Assembly (NCBI GenBank): GCA_018266215.1
Contig: JAFEAV010000022.1
Coordinates: 1 to 64,000 of the forward strand
From: Cyanobacteria bacterium SZAS LIN-3
GTDB taxonomy: Bacteria > Cyanobacteriota > Vampirovibrionia > Obscuribacterales > Obscuribacteraceae
Length of the DNA stretch: 64,000 nucleotides
Direction: 5' to 3'
Shown: positions 54,801 to 61,274 of the stretch, in pieces
Layout: each line of letters starts with the position of its first letter
Position numbering within the stretch: position 1 is the stretch's first letter
Position numbers and translations under genes: made by a program
The notes under the pieces: model-generated
What the model saw: only the letters and a program-made list of their open reading frames with translations
Told to the model about the DNA's origin: nothing
Databases searched by the model: none

Positions 54801-56717
54801 TAGCGTAGCATTAGCGGCATTGGCTGTGGTTGCGCCGGTGATGGAAGAACCGGGGCTCTGGGCGCCCTTGCTATCAAAGCTCACTGCCGTCTTGGACAGC
54901 ACTGGAGCAGCCGTATCAACTGTGACGTTGGCACCAACTATGGCACCCGTCGAGATCGCAGTGCCGCTCTTAGCACCCGCAATGATCGAGACATCACCAT
55001 TGTTGGCAGCACTAGATCCGGCGGCATTTATAGTCACGTTACTCGGCACGGTTATAGCACCGGAGCCAGCTACCGACCCTGCATAAGCAACCAATTGAAT
55101 GCTGCCGGCTTTGCCCGCCGCAGAGGAAGTGTCAATCTTCGTTACTGGATTAACTCCGCCACCAGTCAAATCGATAAACCCACCTGTACTGCTGCCCTTA
55201 GTCACGGTGACTGTAACGCCGGAGCCAGTCGGGGGATTGTTAGTCGAGAAAGGAGTAAAAGACGCACCTGCTATTAGAGTAAGAGCACCACCGCCTGCAG
55301 CATTTGATGTATCCAGACCCTTGTTGCCAGCACCACTTACGATATTCCCGCCCGCAATGAGTGTGAGCGCCTCGCCGCCGGTAGCCGCAAGATTACTGTC
55401 GATAATCAAATTACCAGTATTCGTAAACGTGGGGTCGTCTGTAGCCTTGACGACACCAAGATGCAGATTTTCAGTATCAGCCCCCACGTGGATATTGCAA
55501 GCGCTGGCATTGAGTTCCCCGGTCACGTCCTCAAACTGCGCCAGCACAGTGCCCTTGCCGGCATCGAGATTGACGGCCTGGGACTGTACGTTGCCGCCAC
55601 TGATATTGATATCAGCGTCAGCAGCGGAGAAATTGACATTGCCGTTCGCGGCCTGAATAGTGCCGCCATTGCCGAGCATATTCAAACCGGGGCCACCGGC
55701 TATGTTCACATTGCCGGTCAGAGCGGCAATCACGCCACCGCTGTTATCCAGATTTTGAGTATTGATATTGACGTTCTGCTGTGCCGTTATCGACGGAGCT
55801 GAGCCATGAGCAGCGGTATTGTAGATAACCGGAGCCGTCAGAGTCAGATTACCGGCACTACTGATGGTGCCGGCATTGCTTATTGAAGTCAGGGCGTTCA
55901 AAATCGGATCGGCGGCAAACATGCCGTTGCCACCAGTGTAAGAACCTATGGTACCGCCATAAGCATTGACGATGCGATTCGCAGAAACAGTATCGCTGCT
56001 GCCGGCAGTACCGGACGCCGTCAGAAGTGAGCCATAGTTGGCCAGATTTCCGCCCAGGCTGAGTGTGCTCAAACTGTCCACGACCTGCACACCACGCGCA
56101 ATTGTCAGAGAACCAATAGAACCACCCAGAGAATGGTCCAGAGCGCTGAGGAAAGAATCATTGAGGGTGACGGTGCCACCGGCAGCAGCGCCGGTAGCCG
56201 TCAGTTTGATGGTTTGTGTGCCATTGGCGAGTACTTGTTGTGCGGCAACGAGCTCGGCGCCTGTGAGTTTGGAGTTGAGGGTGACTGTCTGTTTGTGACC
56301 GCCGACATCAATGGTCAGGTCCTGGAAGTTTGCCAGGTTGCCGGCGAGAAAAGCCAGCTTGGTCGATGCCAGGTTCAGGTCCGCGCCACCTGCCGCCGGC
56401 AGGTTTGGCACTCGCAATACCGCGCTGTGGAACAGCGAACTGACGGCCTGGTGCACAGCCTGGTTATGGTGAATGGCGGTCGATTGTCCATGCAATGACT
56501 GGAAGCCCGTCGAACCAGCCGTAGCAGTCGTAGGAACAGCTGCGTGACTCATCGGCGTGAAGCTCGCATGAGTCTGCCAACCACTCGCTGAAGACGGCGC
56601 ATTGGCCATGGCTGCCGTTGTCGTCAACGGTATCGTGCACGCGACTCCAAGTGTAAAACTGACAGCTTTTTGCTTAGAGCTGTATGTTGTACTACCGGGC
56701 TCGTAATTATTGGCCAT
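45861..56717 (-). CDS. Giant FHA-like beta-helix protein with FecR-like C-terminus
   Basis: A 3,618-residue protein, one of the largest expected in a bacterial genome. Signal peptide (AVSFTLGVACTIPLTTTAAMA), an N-terminal domain homologous to the other giant (same phrases NLTLTAPVIYN, ITAQQNVNINTQNLDN), then about 3,000 residues of beta-helix repeats. At least seven modules of about 190-255 residues carry the marker F-x-x-G-G-A-T-T-N-G. The C-terminal 160 residues form a FecR-like domain (ETPFGSVSVAAQSVAMIISS, VYNLHDGHKNAVVINN) and helical tail. Surface exposure is likely; the export route across the outer membrane is not visible. It starts at ATG after GGTGA. Confidence 0.9.
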   Translation of the reverse strand: MANNYEPGSTTYSSKQKAVSFTLGVACTIPLTTTAAMANAPSSASGWQTHASFTPMSHAAVPTTATAGSTGFQSLHGQSTAIHHNQAVHQAVSSLFHSAVLRVPNLPAAGGADLNLASTKLAFLAGNLANFQDLTIDVGGHKQTVTLNSKLTGAELVAAQQVLANGTQTIKLTATGAAAGGTVTLNDSFLSALDHSLGGSIGSLTIARGVQVVDSLSTLSLGGNLANYGSLLTASGTAGSSDTVSANRIVNAYGGTIGSYTGGNGMFAADPILNALTSISNAGTISSAGNLTLTAPVIYNTAAHGSAPSITAQQNVNINTQNLDNSGGVIAALTGNVNIAGGPGLNMLGNGGTIQAANGNVNFSAADADINISGGNVQSQAVNLDAGKGTVLAQFEDVTGELNASACNIHVGADTENLHLGVVKATDDPTFTNTGNLIIDSNLAATGGEALTLIAGGNIVSGAGNKGLDTSNAAGGGALTLIAGASFTPFSTNNPPTGSGVTVTVTKGSSTGGFIDLTGGGVNPVTKIDTSSAAGKAGSIQLVAYAGSVAGSGAITVPSNVTINAAGSSAANNGDVSIIAGAKSGTAISTGAIVGANVTVDTAAPVLSKTAVSFDSKGAQSPGSSITGATTANAANATLGSVTSSALNINTAGSATVTNTTTPLNLGTIAVGKTGTLKASTTTGGIVVNSTIAGGTATLTTTGAGAVTTGGKGSVNTTNFNLNTGTALSTVTTNTANLVVNTAGGGVNLTQGVNAINISGKLGGAGNLTVKSAGQVTFNAPTFLAGNTLDVTTTGKAGIKINAPIFLGAGTANLTTDQGVILESVGNVLTATNVTLTSNVSIGSKTAPFLTNASNLTVNDIGAKSVAYVTDQNIGTLTFNGDGGATPGSLFLTSSANQLLVGSANYANVSLTDSVANGKGIDFNIGVGKLGTGAAKTTFTVNSGSFITDSSGATLNGATITLTGTKGVGTKAQPIIVNSPNLVLNSSQGDVWVVDGVATTVNGSAWLKGTFSVVDKAPSGVGITVGKAIGGGNIILSTGGFGGSIALTGTTGTSTTSSLTLDSATTVTTKGAINAAGITFQAVGPVTIGGPVGSPTTDINFKVTGPGGIAVNGAISGNNIGIDSAGPVTITKAITGSGAGSSVNITGAASTPTGNAVVIGAAITGETISVGLKTGAQGNIAVNAAVGNANTVSANISAVSTVLGGLGSVTGTGLVTGTTVSLGASNSVGTAAKLFNTAAGTLNVTSGPGGTDGAFVQQKGNLVLGSSTDSNFVLKVTGNLDVAGVVTSPSININATGTTTIDGTIQNTSGKGPTSGAISITSGGPLTITGTGKLITTNDTAPVTVNVKGLTTVNGTLAVNTLNLTSPSGLTVGPTGVMADGVDNFTTTGPIDVEGQLGKLDNSTVFNITTTGTFTIGGSAVVNGGGLIQGGQIANYGVFTGAVKMIGTGAGNAFSNFNTITGGNITITTTNPAGVIFNAPGAIIQAVAPNSTSPSPTLNLNTYGVNNQGTISAVGTFQGAQGILNITSPGALTISGVDGGFKMGAYSAVNLKAAGNVTVGGIVGGVNSNPFSNFNAANELGQFTLNTTGNFSSTMPGVSVLTNNTGSFGGVINLQAASVLYNGVGTAPVFALNAIGAGLGVSGGKSPVTLTLTGAQGITIGNAPGNFSVNVEGFDNTSKSTFSTTGALKIDTSAFNVHYTSLLLSGITGVLITGDLNEGTKAGTNVTINTTSTTPFLIGGATTNGMTGLSLGQGLTADTLTLNTPGGVTLGTKAQGQIIVAPSGVTLNGQNLAVNQGSDIVSKAVTVNVPSGNTTYTNLNTDGGISASALTINDNGGIVTLVSGSTASTAKTQFTLGPLADGTNAHITGGVFTINAQSISFQKNLHFEATSPVNGGGVHIHLSTPANVTVGTGNGQISANVASGNNYDDPIGSGKFDISTGGNIVADLNAVAFGVNNGGDLSLSAGGTLLVSHVYSSFLNLYNFNSSSTSPFLMAKATTNGIVDASPTFKGGRIQASTVGPLVTNGAGFSGVALDLTSIDSLDISKNATFVIGNSLGADGKIHPGELTFTAPTIITDQTQSTAIAVAGGSSAGGAITITTSTTPITIGGGKGQFILDVGTFMVLGDDARYHAGSITVTSPGALAADLGATIFKDFFGNNVGIGGSLVLQSGFASNLSLSNADQLAGFQFSTATFSTGSTTVPFLMTGAAAAGNGFVGSGASTVLTAGKIVVSSANNNIDATGYNSVTSSLVLNANAISFGPNQVITVQPESTTIGLNPVSPSNNGGNISLVATTFNFDKAGGVTLQAKGDGVTAGKLGGTIVISSSGASVAVNKTAFSFDVSNGGTEKAGEVDINTSGDVNIDAKSLTYGSTGGILSVNAPNIVVSNTNSLNQGSGFGLDKIALTSNSTNDFLFGSATTNGFVETGVTLKAKDVEIANLGGNINTTGGTKITGNTLALNAAGQITFKAGDTITALQDLTTAAGGTITVTAGSVTYDTVGAAVTFVAKSNGAAATAGSVVVNVTGSNALTIGAGGMAFDVSNSGGGSAGSVTVNNGGDVGVDASAINFGNTKNGSLSLGATGNLLVTNAGTLKTGSGLGLDKIAFTSASNNDFQFGGAPVGGNGLVGAPTLQATEIDIVNNGISGVGGINTNGGTLSAHTLLLSTPNGVTLAPAGLKVLEDPTTHDGGSMTINAGSLAGASGVTLSAKGTTGAGGNITLAITSTNPLVVGAGGLTLDVSTAGTTGGNVSITNAGDISVDGSAISYGKSGGGLTLTGNNLLITKVASLSTFPLKTIALTSLSSSDFVFGGATTNGFGDVGAQTLKADSVSISVNVLGNLTGGIDTTGATTVSTHTLVLSTLNTVTLKSGGTIAAVADATSGDGGSITINAGSLVINGAGGSTLTANATTGKGGSILVNVGTTSDLIIGSGGLNFSVTNAATFNGGSVTVNNGGGIIADASKINLGSNFGANPGPKLILNANGILAVSNLLATAALGLDTLTLTSDSAQTFSLGGAALGTNGVNDALPDYKAANITIANAGGAIINGGSKGLNGATSLTLNASTDLGAVGTPIVITGSGGGAINAGGNAYLKTTGSAKISSGAAMGEFSVVGTAGDLIVGGGGTVSAAQIDISYTAPANANTLTLGSLEAFNGNLNVQSSAKNLVVTDSAIITSENGDITLANTGVSGGANIAIGNGVFIHGTGPLTNGPFGNIFIYTGAAPTGTVPGTAPANADVYSYPGNGLVTFGAAGNINGTITVAKPAKSTDFNTVLAGLARVLVFNEGAGAITVGFNGRIIADPPGLLPVFGSSTTAVSSGPVSASSAPVSVQAVPVATSVLTAPTTPVAATTPVNAVSAPTVNVPAIASISAPTITSNVTAAPSVVATSAAVAGITSAGMTGLLSGLSNSATASYAGGGYTLNGEVSRDVKRTGAGYGSVGGASNAAHRSMVHGAQLLAPLENTVVETPFGSVSVAAQSVAMIISSDRGLTVYNLHDGHKNAVVINNGSAPIALMPGCTVTLTRGASATFEEINPAKFVGYRRVMSRTAENNGRLYQAEFEIMSLIRGLPALKDLLSSDDAKTRKTIESMMKTAAILMQLAPSKEPYKLYLTPELTAYAASAQH
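47658..51521 (-). repeat. At least seven long modules within the 3,618-residue protein
   Basis: A marker of the type F-x-x-G-G-A-T-T-N-G recurs near 47,680, 48,290, 48,865, 49,470, 50,095, 50,735 and 51,500, so modules are about 570-765 nt long. Within each module come phrases of the type TLKADSVSI, a GG-x-I-T-x-N-A-G-S segment, LTIGAGG-x-x-F-D-V-S and V-x-x-A-S-A-I-x-F-G. Copies have diverged in sequence and length. Confidence 0.7.
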
Positions 56718-56803
56718 GTTTTTTCACCATCAAATAGGGCTGCAAAGAGACAAGAACGCCGCACACCGTCCCAAAAGCCCCAGGGGAGTTTCAGCACGGT
56801 CCT

Positions 56804-56832
56804 ATTATGATATCGGGTTTAATATTGCACAA
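56804..56832 (-). promoter_or_regulatory. Promoter of the second giant gene, shared motif
   Basis: On the minus strand TTGTGC and CATAAT (five of six consensus bases) are 17 nt apart. The motif AAACCNGATATCATA at 56806-56820 matches the one before the other giant gene, with the same -35/-10 geometry. Confidence 0.55.
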
Positions 56833-57277
56833 ACAGCACGGCCACTAGTGAAAGAATGGGCGCCCAAGACAGATTCAAGCTGGGGCTTACTTACCCCAAC
56901 CTTAAAATGCCTTAATCTATAAAATCACCTACTTTAGTTGCCCATCAGCCGCCACCAAAAGTGGTTACTAAGATGTATAGCAACAGCTGTCATGATGCCG
57001 TTTTTATGAGATTGTTGCCTGGCCAACATTTTTCCATGATAGTCATGAGGCAAAACACTTAAAAAAGACGATATGTAGTCAACAGGCCGGAATTCAATAC
57101 GCGGTATCAGGTGCGATGCCATTTCCCGATCCGGCTTCCCTGATCGGCTCCGGCATAGCGCACCGCCCGCAGTGCATCTTCCAGCGCTTTTACCGACTCT
57201 GCTTTTCTCTAAACACAATGTACCCAATCGGCCAGGAGCCAACTGAGTACATGTGAAGGTTAAAGCTGCTCTGTTGA
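56833..57277. other. Intergenic region without a supported gene
   Basis: About 450 nt upstream of the second giant gene. A minus-strand frame of 102 codons ends at 56934 but has no ribosome site and an Arg/Cys-rich start; I do not support it. Confidence 0.55.
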
Positions 57278-57808
57278 TTAGTAATGCATTACCCGACCGC
57301 TGACATTGCTTTCGGACGAGCGTTCGCCGCCGTAAGAGGCATAGCTGTAGCTGCTGCCCTCGTTGCGATTCATGTGAGCATAGGTGCTGGTATTGTTGCC
57401 GTAGCGGCGCAGCTGCGCGGATGTGTTGGTGCGCGTACCGTTGTCGGCGGAGGCGATGTAGGTTTTATCCGGGGTCACGGGTCCTTTGGGATTGGACCAG
57501 TTGGAAATGACCTGCGGTTTGACGTTGTGATAGGGAGTGAGCGGGCGGGCGGCGGTCTTCTGTCCGGCACCGGCGGGCACTACGCGGTAATGGTTGACGG
57601 TGTTGATGGCTGACCAGTGGAATTTTTCCAGTCCTTTATTTTTGCGGACAAGGTCACGCTCCCAACCGGAGATCTGAATCGTTTCGCCGGTGCAATAGCC
57701 TGTAGCGGGGAGGTTCTGGGCATTCTGAGCCTGGGCCGGTGCGGCAAACAGCATGGCTACTGCTGCCAGAGAGGTAACTGCAAGTGAAAGAAAAAGCGTT
57801 TTGTTCAT
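57278..57808 (-). CDS. Small secreted protein
   Basis: A 176-residue exported protein with a clear Sec signal peptide (LAVTSLAAVAMLFAAPAQA) cut before QNA. The mature part has one Cys and a Ser/Asn/Tyr/Gly-rich C-terminal third (YGNNTSTYAHMNRNEG; YSYASYGGE), probably flexible. AGGA is 9 nt before the ATG. No family recognised. It is divergent from the next plus-strand gene, with about 200 nt between them. Confidence 0.75.
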   Translation of the reverse strand: MNKTLFLSLAVTSLAAVAMLFAAPAQAQNAQNLPATGYCTGETIQISGWERDLVRKNKGLEKFHWSAINTVNHYRVVPAGAGQKTAARPLTPYHNVKPQVISNWSNPKGPVTPDKTYIASADNGTRTNTSAQLRRYGNNTSTYAHMNRNEGSSYSYASYGGERSSESNVSGRVMHY

Positions 57809-58009
57809 CTTACGATGTCCTATCCATATTTGGGGCTTTAGCTGGTAAGTGGTGCCGGTGGGCTGGTCGCAATGTCAAGGGCAAAACCCTGCCTGACGAA
57901 AATGAAGATAAAGGCGGAGGTGTGAAAAACACGTGATAGTTTCGCCCGGTTTCAAAAAAGCCCAAATCGGGCACGGAATTATCGGTACATTTAAGTTTGA
58001 GGTGCGTTC

Positions 58010-58504
58010 ATGGGCGACGGTAGAGATAACAAACTGGACCATGTCAGGGACAACAGCACGCAATCGGGCCAGGACAATCTGGGCGAAGCGCGCATGGGTG
58101 CAGCCCCGATAAAGGTGGCCTACAACGACGCCCCGGCCGGCCTGCCTTCCTGCAACGACATCCTCGCGACGACCCAACAGATGGGCTATAACAATCAGCA
58201 GATGCTCCATAAAATGGATGAATTTGTGGGCGGGTCGCTCAAGACCCAGGGTGTGTCGTTAGCGCAGCTGAACGACATGCAGGCCAGAGGCAATTTCAAC
58301 GCCGGCGAAAAAAGAGCCCTGGATATAATGATTAAGGGGTTCAGCAAAGCTTCCGGTGAAGACGGCAACGCCAGCCGCATGACCCTGACCGAGTTTGCCC
58401 ATTATCTAATCAGATCGGCGGTTGAAGAAAAGTGCCAGTTCCCCGGCATGAACCAGCCACAACAGCCAAACAACGGTAATAATGGTATGCGTCGGCGCAT
58501 GTAG
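58010..58504 (+). CDS. Hypothetical protein
   Basis: A 164-residue protein with no signal peptide and no family I recognise. Residues 1-45 are polar and probably disordered; 50-145 are helical; the end is Gln/Asn-rich (QPQQPNNGNNG) and basic. The segment SGEDGNASRMTLTEFAHYL loosely recalls an EF-hand loop, but the spacing of acidic residues is wrong for calcium binding. GAGGTG is 6 nt before the ATG. The LRR gene follows 23 nt later, so they may be co-transcribed. Confidence 0.7.
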   Translation: MGDGRDNKLDHVRDNSTQSGQDNLGEARMGAAPIKVAYNDAPAGLPSCNDILATTQQMGYNNQQMLHKMDEFVGGSLKTQGVSLAQLNDMQARGNFNAGEKRALDIMIKGFSKASGEDGNASRMTLTEFAHYLIRSAVEEKCQFPGMNQPQQPNNGNNGMRRRM

Positions 58505-58527
58505 ATCGCCGGTAGCGCTGAGGCTAA

Positions 58528-59484
58528 ATGACCCTTCCAAATAGATTAACGACTGGACTGCTGGCCAGCGCTGCTTTTGCCCTGGCATTCACCGGGCAGG
58601 CCCAGTCCGCCAGCCCGGTCGGAGGGCAGCCGCCCTATCAGACACTGACATTTCCAGCTGACATTAAGGTAGCAACCCTGTCCTATTATGAGCCCGCGCC
58701 CCGGACTCCCTACGGACGGCTGGAAAAACGTTTTCAGGCGCGCGGCACGGTACGAGTACCGACAAAAGTACCTCTGGGCATCAAGCTGACCTTCGAAGGT
58801 CTGGAGCACCTGGATACCCTGCAGAAGATTCCGCCCAGGCAGTTCGGTATGTTCGACTGCGCCGGCCTGGAATTTAACGATTCGCACGCGACCAACTTGA
58901 AGCCTTTCATCTATCTCTGGCGGGTCAACTTCGACGATACATCCATCACCGACAAAACAGTGGACATCCTCGCCAACTGCAGGAGCATGAACGACATGCG
59001 CCTGAGCAAGGTCGACATTACCGGCGACAATTTTGACAAGCTCTCCGGCATGCCGTTGAGAGTCGTCAACTTATACGGCTCCACCATCAAAGAAGGCAAT
59101 CTGGCCAAAATCAAAAGCCTTCCCGACACCCTGGATAATCTAAATCTCTGCCGAACCGACATCGGGCCCAGAGACATCGCATTTATAGGCAAATGTACCA
59201 AATTGACCGCGCTCAATATAGGCGGCTGCAAGAAAGTTACCGACGCTTGCATGAAAGACCTGACCAATCTAAAAGCGCTTGATACTCTTTATATAGACGA
59301 TACGATGGTAACCGAACAGAGTCTGCCAATCTTTGCAAAACTGCCAAACTTGCATAAACTGGTTGTGCGCAATCGGACGTTCTGGAAACTCGGCAGCGGA
59401 AAGTCTCCTCGAGCCGGCCTGGTCATAGAAGATTCGACCACTCAATCAAGGGCCCCGCTAGACATATTTAGACCTCTGCATTAG
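58528..59484 (+). CDS. Secreted leucine-rich-repeat protein (paralogue A)
   Basis: A 318-residue exported protein. Signal peptide (LLASAAFALAFTGQAQSA), then a leader domain and about 6-7 LRRs of 22-24 residues (about 105-285), for example LWRVNFDDTSITDKTVDILA and LTALNIGGCKKVTDACMKDL. The repeats match the Cys/D-x-x-I-T/D type found in F-box-like bacterial LRRs. It ends in FRPLH, a C-terminal PLH shared with the two minus-strand LRR genes nearby. GAGG precedes the ATG at 5 nt. It probably mediates protein contacts outside the inner membrane. Confidence 0.83.
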   Translation: MTLPNRLTTGLLASAAFALAFTGQAQSASPVGGQPPYQTLTFPADIKVATLSYYEPAPRTPYGRLEKRFQARGTVRVPTKVPLGIKLTFEGLEHLDTLQKIPPRQFGMFDCAGLEFNDSHATNLKPFIYLWRVNFDDTSITDKTVDILANCRSMNDMRLSKVDITGDNFDKLSGMPLRVVNLYGSTIKEGNLAKIKSLPDTLDNLNLCRTDIGPRDIAFIGKCTKLTALNIGGCKKVTDACMKDLTNLKALDTLYIDDTMVTEQSLPIFAKLPNLHKLVVRNRTFWKLGSGKSPRAGLVIEDSTTQSRAPLDIFRPLH

Positions 59485-59511
59485 TTGCCCTGGCATAGCC
59501 AGTGGGGTGAA

Positions 59512-60294
59512 ATGAAAACCTTGGCCATCTGGAAACTCCTGCTAATCAGCTCAGTCTTCAACTGCCTCGCTCTGGCGATGCCGACGCCGGCAGTCGCCGA
59601 AAGCGTCACAGTGATCAGCCAGAATGACGTCTTCCTGGGCCGCAGTACCCTTTATCTCGGCAAGGAATCAGCAAAGTTTCTGGCTCGCGGCGATAATTTT
59701 ATGATTCTCTGTGGTCCGCCTACCTGGAAAGTAATGATCTACCGCAAAGAAGACAATCGAGCCATGGTCTTCGATCTAACTGACTGGGACCAAGACGGTT
59801 TCAAACTTATGCCTCCCAAAACCGAGTTACGAAGGGCACTGGTTACCCCGGTATTTTTTCAACCGGCCAATCAAACTTGCAAGCAATTTGTACTGAGCAC
59901 AAACAAGCGCTTCTTCGAATCAAACGACCCACTGGTGTTTCGTTCCGAAACCAGCAAAACCCTCTCAAAAATCACCTGCATTACCACCAGCGGGATTAAA
60001 CTCGGCGACAAAATGACCAAATTTATTCATGGCCTCTACTCTCAACCATGGACCAACGAAATCCCGCTTTCACTCACAAATACACTGAGCGACGGCAGTG
60101 AAGCAATGACCTACAAGCTCATATCGATGAAACAAGCAAACGTCGCGCCGGACTTCTTTGCCTATCCCAAAAACTACACGCTGGTCACGAACAGGAAAGA
60201 TATTATGACGTCCAAGAAAGAAGAGAAACGCGCGCACGAATTGCTCGATTCGCTAATCGACGAATACAAAGAAACCACACCGAAACCACGCTAA
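59512..60294 (+). CDS. Secreted hypothetical protein
   Basis: A 260-residue exported protein with signal peptide (LLLISSVFNCLALAMPTPAVA). The mature part is strand-rich with two or three cysteines and a charged helical tail (KKEEKRAHELLDSLIDEY). No family recognised. The ATG follows GGGGTG at 5 nt; a TTG 27 nt earlier adjoins the previous stop and lacks support. It lies between LRR paralogues and its stop overlaps by four nucleotides the stop of the converging LRR gene. Confidence 0.75.
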   Translation: MKTLAIWKLLLISSVFNCLALAMPTPAVAESVTVISQNDVFLGRSTLYLGKESAKFLARGDNFMILCGPPTWKVMIYRKEDNRAMVFDLTDWDQDGFKLMPPKTELRRALVTPVFFQPANQTCKQFVLSTNKRFFESNDPLVFRSETSKTLSKITCITTSGIKLGDKMTKFIHGLYSQPWTNEIPLSLTNTLSDGSEAMTYKLISMKQANVAPDFFAYPKNYTLVTNRKDIMTSKKEEKRAHELLDSLIDEYKETTPKPR

Positions 60295-61262
60295 TGGAGC
60301 GGCGCAAAAATCACCATCGGCTTCTCGCTATCGCGTCCATCCACCAGGGTGCAGTCCGGGGCCAGAGCCTTTTTCAGTCGCTCCACCTCCTCGGGCCTGT
60401 AGTCCTTAAAAGCAATTTGTAAATGCTTCAGCCGTGGCAAAGCCTTAAGACGCATCAGGCCGGCAGCGCTGATTTTACAATCGGTGCAATCCAGCCTTTT
60501 CAAATTGGTCAGGCCCAAAAACACTGGTATGGAAGCGTCGGTGATTTTGCTGTTTCGCCCTAAAATGAGCTTGCGCAGAGACTTCATATCCCGGAGGTTG
60601 GCCACATCACCATCACCAATCTCGGTCGCGCCCAAACGCAGCGTAACAAGATTAGTCAATCCTTTAAGATGGACCAGGAACCCCATCCCAAGCCGATTCT
60701 TATCCAGATTCAAACTTGTCAGCTGCTTCAAATCCTTCAGCGCCGCCAGGCCTCGACCGGTGATCAGAGATTGGCTAATTCGCAGGTCTAGCAGGCTCTT
60801 GCACGATTTGAGACGGGCCATGCCGGCGTCACCAATATCGACTTCCTTCAGATCCAGCATCGTCAAATTTTCCAGATTTTTCAATCCCACAAACTGAGCA
60901 TCAGTCATCGGGAAACCTTCCACGATCAGGCCAGTCACCACATGCGGTGGCAGGCTATTAAAGAAACTGAAGTCCCGGGCGCCGTTGTAATTTACCTGCA
61001 AAACAAAGGGTTTACCACGCGGCAGACTGACGTCCCCAACCGCCAGACAGTAGACAGGATCGGGGGAGGTATCACGCTCTTTGCCGGCGTGCTGCAGCGA
61101 CAGTTTACCCACCGGTTTGTCCTTTGGAAACCTGACAATGATGCGGTCCCCGGCATCGCTCCCCGGTGCCGGAGCCACCGCAGGAGCGGCACTGGTCGCA
61201 GAGACCGCGCACAAAAAGGCGAGGGGCACAAGAATAGCTTTAATTATGGTGTCGGATAGCAC
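60291..61262 (-). CDS. Secreted leucine-rich-repeat protein (paralogue B)
   Basis: A 323-residue exported protein: signal peptide (AILVPLAFLCAVSATSA), a short domain with IIVRFPKDKPVGKLSL, then about eight LRRs of 23-24 residues (LTMLDLKEVDIGDAGMARLK; LVTLRLGATEIGDGDVANLR). It ends in FAPLH. The GTG start is supported by GGAG 7 nt upstream, lying within the end of the preceding paralogue; a TTG two codons earlier is too close to that site. It is 12 nt after paralogue C in one operon. Confidence 0.83.
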   Translation of the reverse strand: MLSDTIIKAILVPLAFLCAVSATSAAPAVAPAPGSDAGDRIIVRFPKDKPVGKLSLQHAGKERDTSPDPVYCLAVGDVSLPRGKPFVLQVNYNGARDFSFFNSLPPHVVTGLIVEGFPMTDAQFVGLKNLENLTMLDLKEVDIGDAGMARLKSCKSLLDLRISQSLITGRGLAALKDLKQLTSLNLDKNRLGMGFLVHLKGLTNLVTLRLGATEIGDGDVANLRDMKSLRKLILGRNSKITDASIPVFLGLTNLKRLDCTDCKISAAGLMRLKALPRLKHLQIAFKDYRPEEVERLKKALAPDCTLVDGRDSEKPMVIFAPLH

Positions 61263-61274
61263 AGACAAACTCCA

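Noticed and set aside
56934..57242. 102-codon minus-strand frame upstream of the larger giant gene
   Set aside because: Arg/Cys-rich, no ribosome site, no recognisable feature.
58010..58504. EF-hand calcium site
   Set aside because: The loop SGEDGNASRMTLTEF lacks the required acidic residues at positions 1, 3, 5 and 12.
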